Part shown: in pieces, positions 59,494-64,000 of the stretch | How positions within the stretch are numbered: position 1 is the first letter of the stretch | Layout: each line of letters begins with the position of its first letter | Assembly (NCBI RefSeq): GCF_030757795.1 | Contig: NZ_JAUQWH010000025.1 | Span: forward strand, 1 to 64,000 | Reading direction: 5' to 3' | Length of the DNA: 64,000 nt | Source: Actinoplanes oryzae | Lineage (GTDB): Bacteria; Actinomycetota; Actinomycetes; Mycobacteriales; Micromonosporaceae | Position numbers and translations under genes: made by a program | The notes under the pieces: model-generated | Seen by the model: only the letters and a program-made list of their open reading frames with translations | Databases searched by the model: none | Told to the model about the DNA's origin: nothing

Positions 59494-59594
59494 AGCGGCG
59501 TCACCGATCCGGGCCGCCGCTCCCGGCGAGCGGCGTCACCGACCTGGGCCGCCGGCCCCGGCGCTCACCGCTGGGCCGCCGGCCCCGGCGCTCA
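59494..59594. repeat. Tandem 35/27-bp G+C repeats between convergent genes
   Basis: Copies at 59494-59528 and 59529-59563 (start AGCGGCGTCACCGA) are about 85 percent alike, and CTGGGCCGCCGGCCCCGGCG recurs at 59544 and 59571. All copies contain GGGCCGCCGG-type palindromic cores, so the array may also fold into the terminator for both convergent genes. Confidence 0.75.
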
Positions 59595-59597
59595 TCG

Positions 59598-60458
59598 TCA
59601 CTCGGTGCTCTCCGGGACCGGCACCACGGTCGCCGGATCGACGGGGTCGGCAAGGCCCGCGGGATCAGCGAGGCCGGCGGGGTCGGCAGGGCCCGCGGGA
59701 TCGGCGAGGTCGGCGGAGTCGGCCGAGTCGATGGTCTCCACCAAGGGCTCGGCCGGCGCGACCGTGCCCGACGCCGGCTCGGCGGAGCTGGAGTGCAGCA
59801 GCATCGTCCCGGCGCAGCCCACCATGACGACGACCACGAAGAACGCCGCCCCGAGCGCCGCCACCACGCCCCACGACATGCCCGCCAGACCCGGCTTGCG
59901 CGGCGTCCCCGACCAGGCCGGCGTCCCCGACCAGCGCGGCGGCCCGGACCAGCGCGGCGGCAGCGGGGGCGGGGGCGCCGGCGGCAACCCGGACGGCGGC
60001 CGCGCAGAGCCCCGGGCCCCCGGTTTGCGGCTCCCGCCCACATAGGCGCGCCCGCTGCACGCGGAGGGCTGGCCGGCCGCCGGCGGCTGCCACGCCTCGG
60101 GCTTGGGGTCGAGAACGGGCGGCGCGGGCGTGACGACCACGGCCCGGCCGGACCAGCGCGCCGGCGAGGCGGCCGTCAGCTCGGTGGCCGCCGTCAGCAC
60201 CGCCGCGGCGAACGCCCGCCCCTCGGTCTGCCCGAGCCCCGCCTCCTCGTAGGCCGCCGCCGCGATCGCCCGCGGGTCGCCGAGCCGCTCGAGGATCTCC
60301 AGCAGCTCGGTCTCGTCCAGGCCGGGCCGGTCGGCGCGCTCCGACGCGATGTGCGCCTCGAGATCGCGCAGCAGCTCGCGGCGCTGCACGACGGGCAGGT
60401 CGGGCATCAGCTGCTCGAGCTCGCGCAGCCACTCGGCGACCAGGTCATCAAGGCTCAT
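59598..60458 (-). CDS. HAAS-domain membrane protein (PadR partner)
   Basis: 286 residues from ATG 60458. Residues 1-70 form a HAAS signalling domain: LDDLVAEWLRELEQLMPDLP, RRELLRDLEAHIASERADRPG, ELLEILERLGDPRAIAAAAYEEAG. A Pro/Trp-rich middle with repeats (PPRWSGPP, RWSGTP, AWSGTP) leads to one membrane helix (about 210-235, WGVVAALGAAFFVVVVMVGC). The tail outside has DPAGLADPAGLAD repeats. HAAS domains link PadR regulators to membrane proteins; the padR gene overlaps it upstream (ATGA). What it senses is unknown. Confidence 0.8.
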   Translation of the reverse strand: MSLDDLVAEWLRELEQLMPDLPVVQRRELLRDLEAHIASERADRPGLDETELLEILERLGDPRAIAAAAYEEAGLGQTEGRAFAAAVLTAATELTAASPARWSGRAVVVTPAPPVLDPKPEAWQPPAAGQPSACSGRAYVGGSRKPGARGSARPPSGLPPAPPPPLPPRWSGPPRWSGTPAWSGTPRKPGLAGMSWGVVAALGAAFFVVVVMVGCAGTMLLHSSSAEPASGTVAPAEPLVETIDSADSADLADPAGPADPAGLADPAGLADPVDPATVVPVPESTE

Positions 60459-60796
60459 CGCGCACCGGTCCCTACGAGTCGGTCGACGGTCTGGCGGAAC
60501 GACACCCACTCCGCCCGGAAGTGCTCCAGCGCGGCCCGGCCGCTGTCGGTCAGGCTGTAGTAGCGGCGCGGCGGGCCGGAGGGGGACTCGCTCCATTTGC
60601 TGTCCAGCCAACCTGCCCGGCGCAACCGGGACAGCAGGGGATAGATCGTGCCCTCGGAGGCCGCCAGGGAGGCCTCGTCGCCGAGCGAGCGGACGATCTC
60701 GGTCGCATAGCGGTCCTCGTGCTCGACCATTGCCAGCACGCAGAACTCAAGGGTGCCGCGCCGGAGACCGGTCGACAGCTGCGCCACGTCCGCCAT
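60455..60796 (-). CDS. PadR-family regulator
   Basis: 113 residues from ATG 60796. PadR winged HTH: STGLRRGTLEFCVLAMVEHEDRYATEIVRSLGDE, ASEGTIYPLLSRLRRAGWLDSKWSES with the SEGTIYPLL recognition helix, and GPPRRYYSLTDSGRAALEHF in the wing. It forms an operon with the HAAS protein and probably represses it through the 19-base palindrome 12 bases upstream of its start. Confidence 0.9.
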   Translation of the reverse strand: MADVAQLSTGLRRGTLEFCVLAMVEHEDRYATEIVRSLGDEASLAASEGTIYPLLSRLRRAGWLDSKWSESPSGPPRRYYSLTDSGRAALEHFRAEWVSFRQTVDRLVGTGAR

Positions 60797-60807
60797 GCGC
60801 CACACGG

Positions 60808-60826
60808 TACCTTGCGCCGCAAGGTA
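60808..60826. promoter_or_regulatory. PadR operator: 19-bp perfect palindrome
   Basis: TACCTTGCG (60808-60816), centre C, CGCAAGGTA (60818-60826). It lies between the padR ATG (60796) and the stop of the upstream polymerase gene (60829), so the padR promoter must lie partly inside the end of that gene. Perfect symmetry and placement make it the best supported operator in the window. Confidence 0.85.
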
Positions 60827-60828
60827 GC

Positions 60829-61746
60829 TCAACCGATCGGCACCGGAGGCCCAGGGGTCAGCAAATCGGCCAGCAGATCGCCGTGCTCCCCGACCCGCTC
60901 CAGCACCTCCGCGGCGGTGAACTGCCGCGCCGGAAGCTCGCCCAGCGCCATCGCCGCCACCTCGTCCCAGGTCAGTGGCGCCGACGCGGACGGCTCGTCC
61001 TGCGCCCGCAGCGAATAGGGCGCCACCGTGGTCTTCGCCGCGGCGTTCTGACTCCAGTCGATGAAGACCTTTCCCGGGCGTACGGCCTTCGCCATCTTGG
61101 CCGTGATCGAGCCCGGCACCCGCTTGGACAGCTCCTCGGCGACCCGCTTCGCATAGGCCGAGACGACCTCGGAGTCCTGCTCCCCCGCGATCGGCACGCA
61201 CAGCTGCATGCCCTTCTTGCCCGAGGTCTTCGGGTACGCGGCCAAGCCGTCCTCGGCCAGCCGGTCGCGCACGAGCACGGCCACCGCGCAGCACTCCCGC
61301 AACGCGGCCGGCGCCCCGGGGTCGAGGTCGACGACGAGCAGATCCGGATGCTGCCCGACCCGCCACTGGGGAGTGTGCAGCTCGAGCGACGCGAGATTGG
61401 CGACCCAGACCAGGGTGGCGAGATCGTCCACCACCACGAAGTCGAGCGTCTCGCGGGCCTTGGTCGAGCCGGGCACCGGCAGCGTCTCGCGGCGCACCCA
61501 GGACGGGGTGCCGGGCGGGGCGTTCTTCTCGAAGAAGCTGGCGCCGCCCACGCCGTTCGGGAAGCGGATCCGGGTCAGCGCGCGGTCCCGCAGATGCGGC
61601 AGGAGCAGCGGGGCGATCCGCGTGTAGTAGTCGATGACCTCGCCCTTGGTGAACCCCGCCGCCGGGTAGAGCACCTTGTCGAGGTTGGAGAGCTCCAGGT
61701 CGCGCCCCTCGATCTGGACGGGGAACCGGACACGCTCAGGAGCCAT
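60829..61746 (-). CDS. NHEJ DNA polymerase/primase (LigD polymerase domain, stand-alone)
   Basis: 305 residues from ATG 61746. An archaeo-eukaryotic-primase-type polymerase of the LigD family: ELSNLDKVLYPAAGFTKGEVIDYYTRIAPLLLPHL, FPNGVGGASFFEKNAPPGTPSWV, VWVANLASLELHTP, the catalytic DLLVVDLDPGAPA, and TSGKKGMQLCVPI. It fills gaps at joined ends, preferring ribonucleotides. The gene starts inside the end of the ligase gene, 11 bases before its stop, so the two are translationally coupled. Confidence 0.9.
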   Translation of the reverse strand: MAPERVRFPVQIEGRDLELSNLDKVLYPAAGFTKGEVIDYYTRIAPLLLPHLRDRALTRIRFPNGVGGASFFEKNAPPGTPSWVRRETLPVPGSTKARETLDFVVVDDLATLVWVANLASLELHTPQWRVGQHPDLLVVDLDPGAPAALRECCAVAVLVRDRLAEDGLAAYPKTSGKKGMQLCVPIAGEQDSEVVSAYAKRVAEELSKRVPGSITAKMAKAVRPGKVFIDWSQNAAAKTTVAPYSLRAQDEPSASAPLTWDEVAAMALGELPARQFTAAEVLERVGEHGDLLADLLTPGPPVPIG

Positions 61747-62740
61747 CGTCGTCGTCCTCCACACACTCCGCGGGCGTCTTGTCCGGGCGCAACCTCAGGA
61801 ACCGCGGGAACCGCAGGCGCCCGTCCGGGGTCCGGTTGCCGTAGCGCACCTCGACCACCAGCTCAGGATTCACCCAGTGCGCGCCGCGCGCATCCTCGCG
61901 GGGCACGGCACCGGCGGCGAACGGTGACTCGCGGTTGGCCAGCGGCTGCAACGCTGCGAGCAGCTCGCGCTCGGCCGCCGTACCGATGCCTCCGCCGACC
62001 CTGCCCCGGAAGCGCAGGCGGCCGTCCGGGCCCGGCAGACCCACCAGCAGGCCGCCGAGCCTGCGGGCGCCGGCTCGCCAGCCGCCGATCACATAGTCCC
62101 CGGTACGGTCGAACTTGACCTTGATCCACTCCGGCGACCGGCTCCCGGGGACGTACAGCGAGTCGAGCCGCTTGGCGACCACGCCCTCGAGACTGTTCTC
62201 GCGGGCGGCGGACGCGGTCGCGGAACCGTCCGGGAACGCGGGCGGCACCATCCACCGCCCCGGGCCGAGGTCGAGGTCCTCGAGGCGGGCGCGGCGCTCG
62301 GCGTACGGAAGGTCGAGCAGGGCCTCGCCCCCGTCGCTCAGCAGGTCGAAGATCATGTAGGTGGCCGGGACCGTGGTCGCGAGCCGCGCGGCCTTGCTCG
62401 AGTCCCGGACGTGCATCCGCTCCGCCAGCGCCGTGAACGACGGCCGGCCGGCGGCGTCGAGCACCACCATCTCGCCGTCGAGCACCGTGCCGAGCGGCAG
62501 CCGCATGCCGGCGATCTCCGGGTAGGCGATCGTCACCGCCGCGCCGGACCGCGCCCAGAGCCGGGGCCCCGACCCGGTGCAGGAGGCGAGCACGCGGACG
62601 CCGTCCCACTTGAACTCATAGCTCCACCCCGCGCCCAGCGGGAGCGGCCCCGCGGTCGCGAGCATCGGAGACAAAGGGGCGCCCGGCACGAGATCACCAT
62701 AGGCAGTCAATCCCACGGGAGAGCGAAAACCGTCATTCAC
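61736..62740 (-). CDS. ATP-dependent DNA ligase (LigD ligase domain, stand-alone)
   Basis: 334 residues from ATG 62740, GGGGAG 3 bases ahead. Nucleotidyltransferase motifs: the adenylated Lys in YEFKWDGVR (Lys44), motif III PATYMIFDLLS, motif IV SLEGVVAKRLDSLYVPG, motif V WIKVKF. The OB domain occupies about 210-330 with FRGRVGGGIG and VEVRYGNRTPDGRLRFPRFLRLRPDK. It seals double-strand breaks with Ku. It diverges from the ku gene and is followed by the polymerase gene. Confidence 0.92.
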   Translation of the reverse strand: MNDGFRSPVGLTAYGDLVPGAPLSPMLATAGPLPLGAGWSYEFKWDGVRVLASCTGSGPRLWARSGAAVTIAYPEIAGMRLPLGTVLDGEMVVLDAAGRPSFTALAERMHVRDSSKAARLATTVPATYMIFDLLSDGGEALLDLPYAERRARLEDLDLGPGRWMVPPAFPDGSATASAARENSLEGVVAKRLDSLYVPGSRSPEWIKVKFDRTGDYVIGGWRAGARRLGGLLVGLPGPDGRLRFRGRVGGGIGTAAERELLAALQPLANRESPFAAGAVPREDARGAHWVNPELVVEVRYGNRTPDGRLRFPRFLRLRPDKTPAECVEDDDDGS

Positions 62741-62863
62741 TCCCCGGGAGGGGACAATTCGCCATTGATCACTTCTGAAGGGCGGCCGCCGGAAACCTTA
62801 CGCAACAGTCCCACTACTGCCATCCTGGTTCGAGGCGCAGCTCAGCGGGGTAGGAGGCGGATC

Positions 62864-63787
62864 ATGCGGGCGATCTGGAAGGGCGCGGTCTCGTTCGGCC
62901 TGGTGTCGATCGCCGTGAAGCTCTATTCGGCCACCGAGGAAAAGGACATCCGGTTCCACCAGGTGCACCGCACGGACGGCGGCCGGATCAAATACCAGCG
63001 CACCTGCTCGATCGACGGCGAGGTCGTGTCGTACGACGACATCGCCAAGGGCTACGACATCGGCGGCGGCGAAATGGTCATCCTCACCGACGAGGACTTC
63101 GCCGAGCTGCCGCTCACCACCTCCCGCGCGATCGACGTGCTGCAGTTCGTGCCGGCGGAGCAGATCGACCCGCTGCTGTTCGCGAAGGCCTACTATCTCG
63201 AGCCGGAGGGCCAGGCCGCCAAGCCGTACGTCCTGTTGCGCGACGCGCTCACCGACTCCGACCGGGTCGCCCTCGTCAAGATCGCGCTGCGCCAGCGGGA
63301 ACAGCTCGCCACGCTCCGGGTCCACGACGACGTGCTCGTGCTCAACACGATGCTGTGGCCGGACGAGGTGCGTACGCCGGACTTCGGCTTCCTCGACGAC
63401 GACATCGAGACCCGGCCCGCCGAGCTCGCCATGGCCGCGTCGCTGATCGACTCGATGGCCGGGAGCTTCAAGCCCGACGAGTTCACCGACAACTACCGGG
63501 CCGCGCTGCAGGAGGTCATCGACGCCAAGGTCGAGGGCCGGGAGGTCGTCGCGCCGGAGGAGACCGAGGAGGAGCCGGCCGCCGCGGTGGACCTGATGGC
63601 CGCGCTCAAGGCCTCCGTCGAGCGGGCGAAGGCGGCCCGCGGCGAGTCCGCGGCCCCCGCCAAGAGCACTCCCGCCAAGAAGACCGCCACCAAAAAAGCA
63701 CCGGCCAAGAAGGCCGCCGCCAAGAAGACGACCACGCCTGCGAAGAAGACCACTCCGGCGAAGAAGGCGGCGCGCAAGTCGGCGTGA
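62864..63787 (+). CDS. ku: Ku protein
   Basis: 307 residues from ATG 62864, TAGGAGG 7 bases ahead. Bacterial Ku core: MRAIWKGAVSFGLVSIAVKLYSATEEKDI, RFHQVHRTDGGRIKYQRTCSIDGEVV, FVPAEQIDPLLFAKAYYLEP, LLRDALTDSDRVALVKIALR and NTMLWPDEVR. The C-terminal tail (about 255-307) is built of Lys/Ala/Pro repeats (PAKKTATKK, PAKKAAAKK), which in other bacterial Ku proteins aids DNA threading and binding. It works with the divergent ligase and polymerase in non-homologous end joining. Confidence 0.94.
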   Translation: MRAIWKGAVSFGLVSIAVKLYSATEEKDIRFHQVHRTDGGRIKYQRTCSIDGEVVSYDDIAKGYDIGGGEMVILTDEDFAELPLTTSRAIDVLQFVPAEQIDPLLFAKAYYLEPEGQAAKPYVLLRDALTDSDRVALVKIALRQREQLATLRVHDDVLVLNTMLWPDEVRTPDFGFLDDDIETRPAELAMAASLIDSMAGSFKPDEFTDNYRAALQEVIDAKVEGREVVAPEETEEEPAAAVDLMAALKASVERAKAARGESAAPAKSTPAKKTATKKAPAKKAAAKKTTTPAKKTTPAKKAARKSA

Positions 63788-63800
63788 TTGACTTTGTCCC

Positions 63801-64000
63801 GTGGCATTGACGTGGGCAGAGTCTTACCTGGGCAAGGTCCGGACGAGCGTGGGCGACAAGGACACGCTGCTGTTCGTCGGCGCGCGGGGCGTGATCCTCG
63901 ATGAGCAGAACAGGCTCCTGCTGATCCAGCGCTCCGACAACCACCGCTGGGCGATCCCGGCCGGGGCCATGGAGCTGGGCGAGAGCATGGAGGAGTGCGC
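63801..64000 (+). CDS. Nudix hydrolase (truncated at right edge)
   Basis: 66 residues are visible from GTG 63801, beginning MALTWAESYLGKVRTSVGDK. A strand GARGVILDEQNRLLLIQRSDNHRWAIPAGAMELGESMEEC covers the start of the Nudix box (G-x5-E-x7, here GAMELGESMEEC) before the window ends. Members cleave nucleoside diphosphates linked to other groups, but the substrate is unknown. It lies 13 bases after ku on the same strand and may be co-transcribed. Confidence 0.82.
   Translation, partial: MALTWAESYLGKVRTSVGDKDTLLFVGARGVILDEQNRLLLIQRSDNHRWAIPAGAMELGESMEEC

Overview
The window is high-GC DNA (GTG starts are common, gene ends overlap by 4 bp at many junctions, and almost every gene has long antisense shadow frames). 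Gene content points to an actinobacterium. SepH, DUF3027, DUF2530, a DUF222-HNH protein, the futalosine menaquinone pathway, a bacterial XPB helicase with its partner, split-gene Ku/ligase/polymerase end joining and c-di-AMP riboswitches in front of cell-wall hydrolases all fit the Micromonosporaceae (Actinoplanes-like). The family placement is inferred; no rRNA is present. I recognised no tRNA, rRNA, prophage, insertion sequence or CRISPR array.

Layout. 0-5 kb: small exported proteins, a large beta-helix secreted protein, and an XRE antitoxin-like gene arranged tail to tail with a HigB-like toxin. 4.9-10.9 kb: a diguanylate cyclase diverging from a three-gene operon of exported proteins with SipW/TasA-type signal peptides, ending in a 1082-residue Ig/LamG surface protein. 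10.8-12.4 kb: alpha/beta hydrolase plus TetR with an obvious operator. 12.4-15.3 kb: two divergent paralogous coiled-coil/M15-like peptidases, each behind its own ydaO (c-di-AMP) riboswitch. 15.3-18.8 kb: GH65 disaccharide phosphorylase and beta-phosphoglucomutase. 18.8-25 kb: RsbW-like ATPase, orphan MsmK-type sugar ABC ATPase, then a two-gene operon for a teichoic-acid-like polymer (CDP-alcohol phosphotransferase fusion and GT2-CDP-glycerol transferase fusion). 25-28.5 kb: PspC, a NarL-type two-component system and an ABC exporter in one direction. 28.5-34.6 kb: DUF4230, acyl-CoA dehydrogenase, and the pdxH-MFS-epimerase-nitroreductase operon.

34.7-64 kb: citrate synthase, serC, an aminotransferase and sepH; RNA 2'-phosphodiesterase; three MFS exporters with GntR and MarR regulators; a purine permease with DUF2530; HNH protein; DUF3027; mqnB and mqnD; cold-shock protein; HAD phosphatase; XPB helicase and its partner; PadR-HAAS module; LigD-type polymerase, ligase and Ku; and the start of a Nudix hydrolase at the right edge.

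How parts fit together. MqnB and MqnD are two steps of futalosine menaquinone synthesis. Ku, ligase and polymerase form a complete three-gene NHEJ set. GH65 plus beta-PGM feed beta-glucose-1-phosphate into glycolysis. Second-messenger control appears twice: c-di-GMP (cyclase beside the surface-protein operon) and c-di-AMP (twin riboswitches). A further theme is short tandem-repeat expansion at gene ends and inside proteins between about 39.5 and 59.6 kb, including a repeat-filled futalosine hydrolase.
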